64,000 nt of DNA from Halanaerobium hydrogeniformans (GTDB lineage Bacteria > Bacillota > Halanaerobiia > Halanaerobiales > Halanaerobiaceae). The translations under genes were made by a program, and so were the position numbers. The stretch spans positions 1,240,001 through 1,304,000 of the forward strand of contig NC_014654.1 in assembly GCF_000166415.1 (NCBI RefSeq), read 5' to 3'. This document shows, one piece after another, positions 36,582-46,717 of the stretch; the stretch's first letter is position 1, and every line of letters starts with the position of its first letter. A model generated the notes under the pieces. That model had not been told where the DNA came from. It searched no databases and saw nothing but the letters and a program-made list of their open reading frames with translations.

Positions 36582-38444
36582 TTGCAGTATAAGAAGAAAA
36601 TAATGGAAAACTTATATAAGGTTTCAAGTCCAGAAAGATATACAGGAAATGAATGGAACACAATAAATAAAGAATGGCAGGCTGAAAAATTAAAAATTGC
36701 CTTCGCTTTTCCCGACGTTTATGAGATAGGAATGTCTCACCTTGGACTTAAAATCTTATACCATTTAATTAATAATGAAGAAAATATGCTGGCAGAGAGG
36801 GTTTATGCTCCCTGGCAGGATATGGAAGATTTACTGAAAGAAAAAGAGATTCCACTCTATACACTGGAATCATATCATGAAATAAAAGATTTTGATATTT
36901 TAGGTTTTACCCTTCAGTATGAAATGAGCTATACAAATATCCTGAATATGCTCGATTTAAGCGGGATGTCTATTTATTCGAAAGAGAGAAATGAAGATGA
37001 TCCGCTGGTAATTGCTGGTGGGGCAACTGTTTTTAATCCAGAGCCAATAGCAGATTTTATTGATCTCTTTTTTATCGGTGAAGCAGAAGGCATTATTATA
37101 GAATTATTAAATAAATATCAGCGGTTAAAATCTAAAGGGATGCTCAAAAAAGATGTTTTGCTTAAATTAAGCAAAATAGATGGAGTATATGTACCATCCT
37201 TATACAGTGAAATTTATGGTGAGCAGGGAGAAATTCTAGCTTTGAATTCTCAAAATGGAGTTAAAGCAAGAACAAAAAAACAGCTTGTGCAAAATTTAGA
37301 TCAGGCCTTTTATCCTACTGATTTTATTGTTCCTTATCGTGATACGGTCCATGAGCGGGTTGTTTTAGAAATTTCTCGGGGCTGCACCAGAAGCTGTCGC
37401 TTTTGTGCTGCTGGAATGACATACCGCCCCAGTAGAGAAAGAAGTGTAGAAAGATTGATGGAATTAGCCGAAAAAGCCTTAAAATCTACTGGTTATGATG
37501 AAATTTCTCTAACTTCTTTAAGTGCAATGGATTATACAAAAATAGAGGAATTATTAAAAAGAATGACTGAAAAATTTAGTCAGCACAAAATTAGTGTTTC
37601 TTTATCCTCTCTTCGAGTAGATGAATTTTCTGTAGAACTTGCTAAAGAAGTTCAAAAGGTCAGGAAAACTGGTTTAACCTTTGCACCAGAAGCTGGGACT
37701 CAGCGTTTAAGAAATGTAATTAATAAAAATATCAATGAAGAAGATCTTTATAATGCTGTAAGGTCTGCTTTTGAAAATGGCTGGTCAAGGATAAAACTAT
37801 ATTTTATGATCGGATTACCAACAGAAACTATGGATGATATAGCAGGGATTGTAGAACTGGCAAAAAAAGTAAGAGATATTGGTAGAGAAGTTCGTAAAAA
37901 CACTAAAAAAAGAATGAGAAATATACAGATATCTGTCAGTGTTTCTACATTTGTTCCTAAAACCTTTACCCCTTTTCAATGGGTAAAGATGGATGATGTT
38001 CAGACTATAATCAAAAAACATGATTATTTGAGAAATAATTTGCGGGGACATGGTTTGAATTTCAGCTGGAATGATCCAGAGTTATCAAGGCTTGAAGGGG
38101 TAATTGCTAGAGGAGATAGAAGACTGTCAGAGGTTATAGCCAGTGCCTGGGAAAAGGGAAGTCGCTTTGAAGGCTGGAATGAATGTTTTGATGCCAGAAT
38201 CTGGGGAGAAGCATTTAGAGAAAATAAAATTGCTCCTGCAGAATATTTAAGAGAAAGAAAAATATCAGAAATTTTTTCCTGGGAAAAAATTGATGTAGGT
38301 GTTTCTAAAGAATTTTTACTAAAAGAATATCAAAAATCTGAAGATGGAGATTTAACAACTGATTGTCGCTTTGAAGAATGCACAGGCTGTGCAATTTGTG
38401 CTGATTTTGGAGTCGATTTAGAACTGGTGGGTGGTAAAAGATAA
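36582..38444 (+). CDS. TIGR03960-family B12-binding-type radical SAM protein
   Basis: 620 aa. An N-terminal cobalamin-binding-like region (FAFPDVYEIGMSHLGLKILY) precedes a radical SAM domain with the cluster motif RGCTRSCRFCAAG. A C-terminal cysteine group, CRFEECTGCAICADFG, may bind a second cluster. The family has no proven reaction. It is almost always followed by the TIGR03936 gene, RNase G and L21 as here, which hints at a role in RNA or ribosome maturation (inference). The start is TTG 36582 after GAGGTGG; ATG 36603 is an alternative. Confidence 0.88.
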   Translation: MQYKKKIMENLYKVSSPERYTGNEWNTINKEWQAEKLKIAFAFPDVYEIGMSHLGLKILYHLINNEENMLAERVYAPWQDMEDLLKEKEIPLYTLESYHEIKDFDILGFTLQYEMSYTNILNMLDLSGMSIYSKERNEDDPLVIAGGATVFNPEPIADFIDLFFIGEAEGIIIELLNKYQRLKSKGMLKKDVLLKLSKIDGVYVPSLYSEIYGEQGEILALNSQNGVKARTKKQLVQNLDQAFYPTDFIVPYRDTVHERVVLEISRGCTRSCRFCAAGMTYRPSRERSVERLMELAEKALKSTGYDEISLTSLSAMDYTKIEELLKRMTEKFSQHKISVSLSSLRVDEFSVELAKEVQKVRKTGLTFAPEAGTQRLRNVINKNINEEDLYNAVRSAFENGWSRIKLYFMIGLPTETMDDIAGIVELAKKVRDIGREVRKNTKKRMRNIQISVSVSTFVPKTFTPFQWVKMDDVQTIIKKHDYLRNNLRGHGLNFSWNDPELSRLEGVIARGDRRLSEVIASAWEKGSRFEGWNECFDARIWGEAFRENKIAPAEYLRERKISEIFSWEKIDVGVSKEFLLKEYQKSEDGDLTTDCRFEECTGCAICADFGVDLELVGGKR

Positions 38445-38445
38445 A

Positions 38446-39147
38446 ATGAATTATAGAATTAAATTTGAAAAGTTAGAAGATCTTATGTATATTTCTCATT
38501 TAGAGGTTATGAAGACGATTAGAAGGATCATCAGGAGAGCAGAGTTTCCTGCAGCTTACAGTCAGGGCTTTAATCCCCACATTAAAATTTCTATGGGTCC
38601 CCCACTTGCTGTTGGTTTGATTAGTTATGGTGAATATTTTGATTTAGAACTAGAAGAAGAATTACTTGAAACTGAATTAATTGAAGCTTTAAATCAATTC
38701 TCACCTAAAGATTTAAATTTTATTAAAGCAGTTAAAATTCCAGAAAACATCAGATCTTTATCTTCACTACTTGATACAGCAATTTATACGATAAAATTTA
38801 ATTTTAAAACAACGAAAACAAGGGAAGAGGAAAAAGAAATTTTAAAAAATTTTATGGACGAAGAAAGTATTATGATTATTAGGCACCGCCGCAAGAAATC
38901 AGATAGAGAGATAGATTTAAAGAAAAGAATCTTTTCTGCAGAGGTAATCGAAAAAAACAAATGGAAATTTGCTGTTGTTACAGGCAGTAGAGGCAACTTA
39001 AGACCAGAAGAGCTAAATAGAGCTTTGAAGGACAGATATCCAGAAATCAAAGATTTTTCACCTCTCAATGTTGTTAGAGAGGGAGTTTTTGTAAATGAAG
39101 AAGACGATTTTTATCCTCCCTATGCAGAAAAGTTTATCGGGAGTTGA
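38446..39147 (+). CDS. TIGR03936 (DUF2344) protein
   Basis: 233 aa. The N-terminal IKFEKLEDLMYISHLEVMKTIRR and PAAYSQGFNPHIKISMGPPLAVGLISYGEYFDLEL segments are diagnostic of DUF2344, the invariable partner of the TIGR03960 radical SAM protein. In some genomes the two are fused. Function unknown. ATG 38446 lies two bases after the upstream stop, with GGTGGGTGG in front; an in-frame GTG at 38431 would start within that site. Confidence 0.85.
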   Translation: MNYRIKFEKLEDLMYISHLEVMKTIRRIIRRAEFPAAYSQGFNPHIKISMGPPLAVGLISYGEYFDLELEEELLETELIEALNQFSPKDLNFIKAVKIPENIRSLSSLLDTAIYTIKFNFKTTKTREEEKEILKNFMDEESIMIIRHRRKKSDREIDLKKRIFSAEVIEKNKWKFAVVTGSRGNLRPEELNRALKDRYPEIKDFSPLNVVREGVFVNEEDDFYPPYAEKFIGS

Positions 39148-39151
39148 GAAG

Positions 39152-40834
39152 ATGAGTAGACAAATAATTATTAATTCGGAGTTTAGAGAAAAAAGAGCTG
39201 CATTATTAAAAAACAATACTTTAGAAGACCTGTTTTTTGAACGTGACACTTATCAAAAAATAGCAGGCAATATTTATCGAGGTAGAGTACAGGATGTACT
39301 GCCTGGAATGCAGGCAGCATTTGTTGATATTGGTATTGCTCGTAATGCATTTCTTCATTTAAATGATTTATATCCAATCTTGAGTAATACACAGAAAAAT
39401 AAATTGAGTAAAAAAGAATTAAATATCAAACATGTTTTACAGCCTGGACAATGGTTGATGGTTCAGGTAGTTAAAGAACCCATGGGTTCTAAAGGAGCAA
39501 AGGTTACCTGTAAAATATCGATTCCAGGCCGCTTTTTTGTTTACATTCCTTCAGATAACAAAATCGGTGTTTCGAGAAGAATTACTGATGATGAAGAGCG
39601 TAATCGTTTAAAATCTATTGCCGGTGATTTAAAAAATGGCAAAGAAGGTTTGATTATTAGAACTAATGCTCATTCTGAAAGCTATTCTAAATTACAAAAT
39701 GACTACAATTTTTTATCTGGAACCTGGAAAAGAATTAGAAATGATTTTTTCCAGAAAAATAATATCGATATACTTTATCAGGAAGAAGATTTACTTAAAA
39801 ATTTAATCAGAGATTATTTAGATGAAAATATAGATAGGGTTGTTGTAGATGATAAAAAAGATTATCAGCGTTTAAGAGATTTGACATCAATTTTTGCACC
39901 TGATCTAAAAAATCGGATTGCACTTTATCAGAGGAATATTCCTATTTTAGCAGCTTATAATATTGAAAAAGAAATAGAGAGCCTTCTTCAGCGCAAGGTC
40001 TGGCTTAAATCGGGTGGTTATCTGGTTATTGACCAAACAGAGGCCCTTGTTGCTATTGATGTAAATACAGGCAAATTTACCGGCAAGAAGAACCTTCAGG
40101 ATACCATCGTAAAGATCAATAAGGAGGCAGTTGCCGAAATTGCACGGCAGATAAAGCTGCGTGATATTGGTGGGATAATTATAATCGATTTTATAGATAT
40201 GAATAATAGTTCTGATCAACAGTCTGTTACAGATCTTTTAGCTAATGAACTACAAAAAGATAGAACTAAAACCTCTATTTTGGGTTTTACCCAGCTTGGT
40301 CTTTTAGAAATGACCCGAAAAAAAGTTAGAGAAGGTTTTGGATCTTTGATGCAAAAAGATTGCCACTGTTGTGGTGGAACTGGAAAAGTTTTATCAGAAT
40401 CTACTGTTGCCATGAAGGTTATTCGAAAAATTGATGAGATAACTATTAGAGATAAATATCCTGCTGTATCTTTAGAACTTCATCCTGAAGTTGCTGCAGT
40501 TTTAATAGGAGCCGGGGGAGAGAAACTTGAGGAGTTGGAAAATAAGTTTGGAATAGATATTTTCATAAGTGGAAATACTGAATTAAATTATGAAGATATG
40601 GTAATTGAAAAAGGAAGCAAAGAAGAACTTCAACCTGATTTTCTGGATTTAGATGTTGGTGACAGAATTACTGTTGAAATAGAAGATCAGCATGCAAGCA
40701 ATCAAAATGCAGGTATTGCTAGAATTGATGGTTATATTATTATCGTTAATCATGCCGGGAATATGGTTGATAATGAGGTGGAGATAATTATTGATGATCT
40801 TCATCGGACTTATGCTAGAGCACATTTAGCATAA
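39152..40834 (+). CDS. rng: Ribonuclease G (RNase E/G family)
   Basis: 560-aa endoribonuclease acting on single-stranded 5'-monophosphate RNA, including rRNA precursors. An S1 RNA-binding domain lies near residues 35-120 (GNIYRGRVQDVLPGMQAAF). Catalytic aspartates appear in VAIDVNTGKFTGK and IIIIDFIDMNN, and the zinc link is DCHCCGGTGKV. ATG 39152 is four bases after the previous stop, behind GGGAG. Upstream in-frame ATG 39095 overlaps the DUF2344 gene and gives non-family sequence. Shorter than RNase E and without a degradosome tail. Confidence 0.93.
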   Translation: MSRQIIINSEFREKRAALLKNNTLEDLFFERDTYQKIAGNIYRGRVQDVLPGMQAAFVDIGIARNAFLHLNDLYPILSNTQKNKLSKKELNIKHVLQPGQWLMVQVVKEPMGSKGAKVTCKISIPGRFFVYIPSDNKIGVSRRITDDEERNRLKSIAGDLKNGKEGLIIRTNAHSESYSKLQNDYNFLSGTWKRIRNDFFQKNNIDILYQEEDLLKNLIRDYLDENIDRVVVDDKKDYQRLRDLTSIFAPDLKNRIALYQRNIPILAAYNIEKEIESLLQRKVWLKSGGYLVIDQTEALVAIDVNTGKFTGKKNLQDTIVKINKEAVAEIARQIKLRDIGGIIIIDFIDMNNSSDQQSVTDLLANELQKDRTKTSILGFTQLGLLEMTRKKVREGFGSLMQKDCHCCGGTGKVLSESTVAMKVIRKIDEITIRDKYPAVSLELHPEVAAVLIGAGGEKLEELENKFGIDIFISGNTELNYEDMVIEKGSKEELQPDFLDLDVGDRITVEIEDQHASNQNAGIARIDGYIIIVNHAGNMVDNEVEIIIDDLHRTYARAHLA

Positions 40835-40856
40835 ACCAAAAAAATCGCGTGATTGC

Positions 40857-40885
40857 TTGACTCATAGCTTAAACTATGCTAAAAT
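40857..40885 (+). promoter_or_regulatory. Promoter of the rplU operon
   Basis: TTGACT (40857-40862), 17-base spacer, TAAAAT (40880-40885). It lies 128 bases before rplU and drives the leader described next. Confidence 0.75.
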
Positions 40886-40894
40886 TTATATCTG

Positions 40895-41005
40895 GAGTTA
40901 TATATCCGGTCTCCGTTCTGCGGAGATACCAAAACCGCACGGTACAGGCTGTCAAATCTCTTTTAGTAGAGTGCCTCATCCGGCGAGTCTGAGGTAAGGG
41001 AGGTG
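40895..41005 (+). ncRNA. Probable L21 leader RNA
   Basis: The long untranslated region before rplU holds GC-rich pairing sequences in AT-rich surroundings, for example GGTCTCCG with CGGAGA (about 40909-40926) and CCTCATCCGG then CGAGTCTGAGG (about 40974-40995). Position and content fit the Firmicute ribosomal protein L21 leader, thought to mediate autoregulation. Identification is by location and partial pattern, not by a covariance search. Confidence 0.55.
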
Positions 41006-41012
41006 CAAGAAT

Positions 41013-41324
41013 ATGTATGCTATTATAAAGACTGGTGGTAAACAATACCGCGTCGAAGAAGATCAAATTATCACAATAGAAAAGCTTTCTGCTGAGGAAG
41101 GCGATAATGTAGAGTTTGAACAGGTTTTAGCTTTATCTGATGATAATGGTTTTAAAGCAGGTTCTCCATTTGTAGAAGGAGCAACTGTTAAAGGAAGAGT
41201 AATTGAACAGGGTAAACATAAAAAGGTCATTGTTTTTAAATATAAACCTAAGATCAGGTATCGCAAAAAGACGGGTCATAGACAACCATTTACAAAAGTT
41301 ATTATTGAAGAAATTACTGCTTAG
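41013..41324 (+). CDS. rplU: 50S ribosomal protein L21
   Basis: 103 aa, a standard-length L21. [20 protein letters not shown] at the N terminus and [21 protein letters not shown] at the C terminus are diagnostic. ATG 41013 follows GGGAGGTG. In most Firmicutes the Prp protease gene would lie next, before L27; the 84 bases after this gene contain none. Confidence 0.98.
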   Translation: MYAIIKTGGKQYRVEEDQIITIEKLSAEEGDNVEFEQVLALSDDNGFKAGSPFVEGATVKGRVIEQGKHKKVIVFKYKPKIRYRKKTGHRQPFTKVIIEEITA

Positions 41325-41408
41325 TAATTAATTAAATCAAAAATAATGTTATTAAAAATATTTAGCTTTAAAAATATTTAAACTTAATTTATAGGGGGGT
41401 GGAGTTAA

Positions 41409-43041
<1,633 letters not shown>

Positions 43042-43076
43042 ATATAAATAAAATTATTAAAAAGGAAGGTGATTAA

Positions 43077-43370
43077 ATGCTTAATGGAAAAAATAGAAGT
43101 TATTTAAGAGGAAAAGCAAATAAACTTAATCCAGTAATTCATGTTGGTAAAGAGGGAATCACAGATGCTGTAATTGATCAGCTTGATCAGGCATTAGAAG
43201 ACCATGAACTACTAAAAGTTAGGATTTTAGAAAGTGTTGGTCGTTCAACCCGTTCTAGTGCAGAGGAACTTGCAACTGCTACTGCAGCAGAAGTTGTTCA
43301 GGTTATTGGTGGTATTGCTGTACTTTTTCGTCAGCGAGATGAAGATTCTGAATATAAATTAAAAAAATAA
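43077..43370 (+). CDS. yhbY: YhbY/CRS1-CRM domain RNA-binding protein
   Basis: 97 aa, a single CRM domain. SYLRGKANKLNPVIHVGKEG, the family's GxxG-like loop, and LLKVRILESVG with VQVIGGIAVLFRQ near the end are typical. E. coli YhbY associates with pre-50S ribosomes, and the obg-yhbY neighbourhood agrees with a ribosome assembly role. ATG 43077 follows AAGGAAGG. Confidence 0.94.
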   Translation: MLNGKNRSYLRGKANKLNPVIHVGKEGITDAVIDQLDQALEDHELLKVRILESVGRSTRSSAEELATATAAEVVQVIGGIAVLFRQRDEDSEYKLKK

Positions 43371-43415
43371 TTTCAGTTTAGATTAATTTTTTACTCGGGG
43401 GAGAAATTAAAGGGA

Positions 43416-44297
43416 GTGATCTTTATTTCTAAAGTTAAAATTATTGCAGACAGCTGTTCTGATCTACCACAGGAGATTGTTGACCAATATGATATAGAAA
43501 TACTTAATATTCCTGTTCATATAGCAGATCAAGTTTACTATGATAGAGATGATCTGCAGCCAGCAGATTTTTATGAGCTTTTAGCAGAAAAAGAGATTAA
43601 ACCTACAACATCGAGAATTACACCGGAAAGGTTCAAAAAATGTTTTGAAAAATACTTAGCTGATTATGATAAAATACTCGTAATAGCTTTTTCTTCTAAA
43701 TTGAGCGGTATCGCTGAATCAGCTGTTATAGCTAAAAATGAGCTTGGAACAGATGATATAGTTATTATTGATTCAAAAGCTGCTTCTGTTGGTTTTGGAT
43801 TATTAGTCTATCAGGCTGCTAAAATGCTTCAAAATGGAGAAGACTTTCAAAAAGTTGTAAGAAAGACTGCTCATACTGCTTCTCATTTAGAGCATATTTT
43901 TGTTGTTGGAGATCTGGAAATGCTAAAAAGGGGTGGTAGGATATCTAAAACTAAAGCCTTTTTTGCTGATGTATTAAATATCAAACCGATACTTCATATT
44001 CAAGATGGAGAAATATTAGCCTATGATCGGATTCGTGGTAAAAAGAGAATGTATAATTATTTGTTGAATGAAATCGAAAATAAGTGTAAAAATCCAGGTG
44101 AGCAAATTATTGGAGTCAGTTATTCAAAAGATCATAAAGCTGCAGAAAAATTAAAAAATATGATTTTTGATAAGTTTCAACCTAGAGATGTTTTTACCGC
44201 TGAAATTGGAGCAGCGGTTGGTTCTCATGCTGGTCCAGGAACACTCGCAGTTGTATTTAAAAATAGTGAAAAAACAGCAGAAGCAAAAATATATTAA
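43416..44297 (+). CDS. DegV-family fatty-acid-binding protein
   Basis: About 290 aa. KIIADSCSDLPQEIVDQYDI at the N terminus, the TTSRITPERF segment, AFSSKLSGIAESA and the C-terminal GAAVGSHAGPGTLAVVF are DegV hallmarks. Some members (FakB) deliver fatty acids to the kinase FakA, but no fakA is nearby. Start is uncertain: GTG 43416 lies inside the AGGGAG site, while ATT 43425 has ideal spacing and would give the family-like MSKVKIIADS. The GTG coordinate is listed conservatively. Confidence 0.9.
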   Translation: MIFISKVKIIADSCSDLPQEIVDQYDIEILNIPVHIADQVYYDRDDLQPADFYELLAEKEIKPTTSRITPERFKKCFEKYLADYDKILVIAFSSKLSGIAESAVIAKNELGTDDIVIIDSKAASVGFGLLVYQAAKMLQNGEDFQKVVRKTAHTASHLEHIFVVGDLEMLKRGGRISKTKAFFADVLNIKPILHIQDGEILAYDRIRGKKRMYNYLLNEIENKCKNPGEQIIGVSYSKDHKAAEKLKNMIFDKFQPRDVFTAEIGAAVGSHAGPGTLAVVFKNSEKTAEAKIY

Positions 44298-44327
44298 TCT
44301 TAAAATTTAGCAGATGTGGGGTAAATT

Positions 44328-46268
44328 ATGTCAATTTTAAATATCACTGATCTCAAAAAAGAATATGGCATAAATGAAGTATTAAATGGATTTTCTATGC
44401 ACATTAATGAGGGAGAAAGAATTGCTTTAATTGGTGCTAATGGCTCAGGCAAAACCACTGTGTTTAAATTAATCGCTGGAAAAGAGAATTATTCTGAAGG
44501 TAATATATCTATTCGTAATGATATCGAGCTTGGTTATTTAGATCAGCTGCCTGATTTTGAAGCTGACTTGACAATTTATGCCGAACTAGAGAAAGTTTTT
44601 CAAGCAGTTATTGAGCAAATAGCGAGCTTAAAAGAATATGAAGAAAAAATTGCTCGTTATGGTAAAAGAGCGGATGGCTCAACTTCTGATTCACCAAAAT
44701 TGAATAAGTTGATGCGGGAATATTCGCAACTTCAAGAAGAATTTAATCAGGGAATAGCTTATGAATATCAAAGTAAGATACGCCAGGTTGCAGCAGGACT
44801 TGGTTTTAATGAAGAAGAGCTTTATCAAAAAAAACTGGGCCAATTAAGTGGAGGCGAAAAAACTAGATTAGGTTTGATAAAACTTCTTTTAACTGAGCCA
44901 GATTTATTATTATTAGATGAACCCACAAATCATCTTGACCTAAAGGCTGTAGAATGGCTAGAAAATTATTTAAATAGTTATCAGGGTACCCTATTAATTA
45001 TATCTCATGATAGATATTTTCTTGATAATGTTGTCAATAGGATAGTTGAAATAAAAAATGGTAAAAATGAAGATTATACAGGTAATTATAGTTATTATAA
45101 AAAGGCAAGAAAACGCCGTTACGAACAGCGCTTAAGAGAATATAAAAACCAGCAGAAAAAAATAAAAGAGTTAGAAGATGCCATAGAACAACTCTATATC
45201 TGGGGAAGATCCAGAGATAGCGAAAAAATGTTTAAAAGGGCAAAAGCCATGCAGAAAAGGCTTGATAAAATTGACAGATTAGAAAAGCCAACTCTAAAGG
45301 GAAGAAAAATGAACCTTAACTTAAACACAGAAGTTAGAGGTGGCAATGATGTACTTAAAGTCGAAAATTTAGCGAAAAGTTTTGCTGATTTAAATTTGTT
45401 TAGGGATTTAAACCTTGAGCTTTATAGAGGTGATAAGGCTGCTATTATTGGGGATAATGGGAGCGGCAAAACCACTCTTTTGAGAATAATAATGGGAGAA
45501 ATCAAAGCTGATTCTGGCCAGATTAAAATAGGTACAAATATTTATCCTGATTATTACAGACAGGAATTTGATGGTTTTGATGAACAGGATGATCTGATAA
45601 CTGCTTTAAGAAAAGAGACTAGAATTACCGTCTCAGAGGCCAGAAATCGACTTGCTGCCTTTTTATTTACCGGAGAAGATGTATTTAAAAAAGTTTCTCA
45701 GTTAAGTGGTGGAGAAAAAAGTAGATTAAGGCTTTTACAGCTGATGAGTGGAAATTATAATTTTTTAATCCTGGATGAGCCTACAAATCATCTTGACCTG
45801 CCTTCTAGAGAGGTTCTAGAAGATGCCTTAAAAGAATTTGAAGGTACTGTTTTAATTGTATCTCATGATAGATATTTTCTGGATGAAGTTGTTGATTATA
45901 TTTATGAACTAGAAAATAGTGTGCTAAAAAAATATTATGGTAATTACAGTTATTACAGCAGAAAAAAAGAGAAAATAAATATTGAAAGTGATGCAACAGA
46001 AGCTGAAACAATAAACCAGGGAAAACTCGATTATGAAGCCCAAAAACGGGCCAGAAATGAAGAAATGCAGCGTCAAAAAAGTTTAGAAGAAACTGAAGCT
46101 GAGATAGAAAAGTTAGAAAATAACTTAGCGGAGATCGAATCAGAGCTGACAGCAGAAGAGAACCTGTCCGATTTTGAACTGTTACAGGATCTAAAAGAAA
46201 AATATAAGCGATTAAATAATAGATTAGATAAATTATATAAAAAATGGGAAGAACTTTTAAAACATTAA
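44328..46268 (+). CDS. ABC-F family ATPase
   Basis: 646-aa soluble protein with two ABC ATPase domains and no membrane segment. Domain 1 has GANGSGKTT, LSGGEKTRLGL and LLLDEPTNHLDL; domain 2 has GDNGSGKTT, LSGGEKSRLRL and LILDEPTNHLDL. The linker between them is charged (about residues 255-330), and a C-terminal coiled coil rich in Glu and Lys (about 560-646) is of the Uup/YdiF type. ABC-F proteins act on ribosomes, some as antibiotic-protection factors; this arrangement suggests a housekeeping member. ATG 44328 is used. A bidirectional terminator follows. Confidence 0.93.
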   Translation: MSILNITDLKKEYGINEVLNGFSMHINEGERIALIGANGSGKTTVFKLIAGKENYSEGNISIRNDIELGYLDQLPDFEADLTIYAELEKVFQAVIEQIASLKEYEEKIARYGKRADGSTSDSPKLNKLMREYSQLQEEFNQGIAYEYQSKIRQVAAGLGFNEEELYQKKLGQLSGGEKTRLGLIKLLLTEPDLLLLDEPTNHLDLKAVEWLENYLNSYQGTLLIISHDRYFLDNVVNRIVEIKNGKNEDYTGNYSYYKKARKRRYEQRLREYKNQQKKIKELEDAIEQLYIWGRSRDSEKMFKRAKAMQKRLDKIDRLEKPTLKGRKMNLNLNTEVRGGNDVLKVENLAKSFADLNLFRDLNLELYRGDKAAIIGDNGSGKTTLLRIIMGEIKADSGQIKIGTNIYPDYYRQEFDGFDEQDDLITALRKETRITVSEARNRLAAFLFTGEDVFKKVSQLSGGEKSRLRLLQLMSGNYNFLILDEPTNHLDLPSREVLEDALKEFEGTVLIVSHDRYFLDEVVDYIYELENSVLKKYYGNYSYYSRKKEKINIESDATEAETINQGKLDYEAQKRARNEEMQRQKSLEETEAEIEKLENNLAEIESELTAEENLSDFELLQDLKEKYKRLNNRLDKLYKKWEELLKH

Positions 46269-46272
46269 AAAG

Positions 46273-46319
46273 AAAACCCCCTGCTAAGAGAAGGAGAAGT
46301 GAACATGGCAGGGGGTTTT
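46273..46319. terminator. Bidirectional terminator between ABC-F and glnB
   Basis: AAAACCCCCTGC (46273-46284) and GCAGGGGGTTTT (46308-46319) form a perfect 12-bp inverted repeat with T runs on both strands, suited to ending both convergent transcripts. Confidence 0.9.
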
Positions 46320-46374
46320 CCGGTCTATAATATTATTTATATGTGATAGTTAATAATATTATCAATATTAATTT

Positions 46375-46716
46375 TTATTGCAGGGCTTTTACACCTTCTT
46401 CACCGGTTCTAATTCTGATGGCATTTGAAATATCTGAAATAAATATTTTTCCATCACCAATTTCACCAGTGCCAACGGCTTTTTTAATTGCTTCAACTAT
46501 TTTGTCTACCTCATTATATTCTACAACAACTTCTACCTTGATTTTTTTTCTGAGCCTAATCCTATAAGTAACTCCTCTATACATTTCGGAATGGCCTTTT
46601 TGAGAACCATAACCTTTTACCTCAGTAATATTTAAACCACTAACTCCCTGTTCTTCAAGTATATCGATTAAATTATCGGTTTTTTCAGGTCTGATAATAG
46701 CTTCAATTCTTTTCAT
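46375..46716 (-). CDS. glnB: Nitrogen regulatory protein P-II
   Basis: 113-aa P-II signal protein sensing 2-oxoglutarate and ATP/ADP. MKRIEAIIRPEKTDNLIDIL at the N terminus, the T-loop GYGSQKGHSEMYRGVTY and the B-loop KAVGTGEIGDGKIF are intact; the T-loop tyrosine is present. Encoded one base after amtB on the same strand, so it is the GlnK-type regulator of the ammonium channel. The ribosome-binding site GGAGAGG overlaps the amtB end. Confidence 0.95.
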   Translation of the reverse strand: MKRIEAIIRPEKTDNLIDILEEQGVSGLNITEVKGYGSQKGHSEMYRGVTYRIRLRKKIKVEVVVEYNEVDKIVEAIKKAVGTGEIGDGKIFISDISNAIRIRTGEEGVKALQ

Positions 46717-46717
46717 T

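Noticed and set aside
39095-39151. Upstream ATG for RNase G
   Set aside because: It overlaps the end of the DUF2344 gene and adds non-family residues; ATG 39152 has the ribosome-binding site.
46289-46344. Small ORF in the terminator loop (AAGGAG then ATG, 13 codons) between ABC-F and glnB
   Set aside because: The ATG and site fall inside a perfect bidirectional terminator. A loop of this composition can arise by chance, and there is no sign of a conserved peptide.
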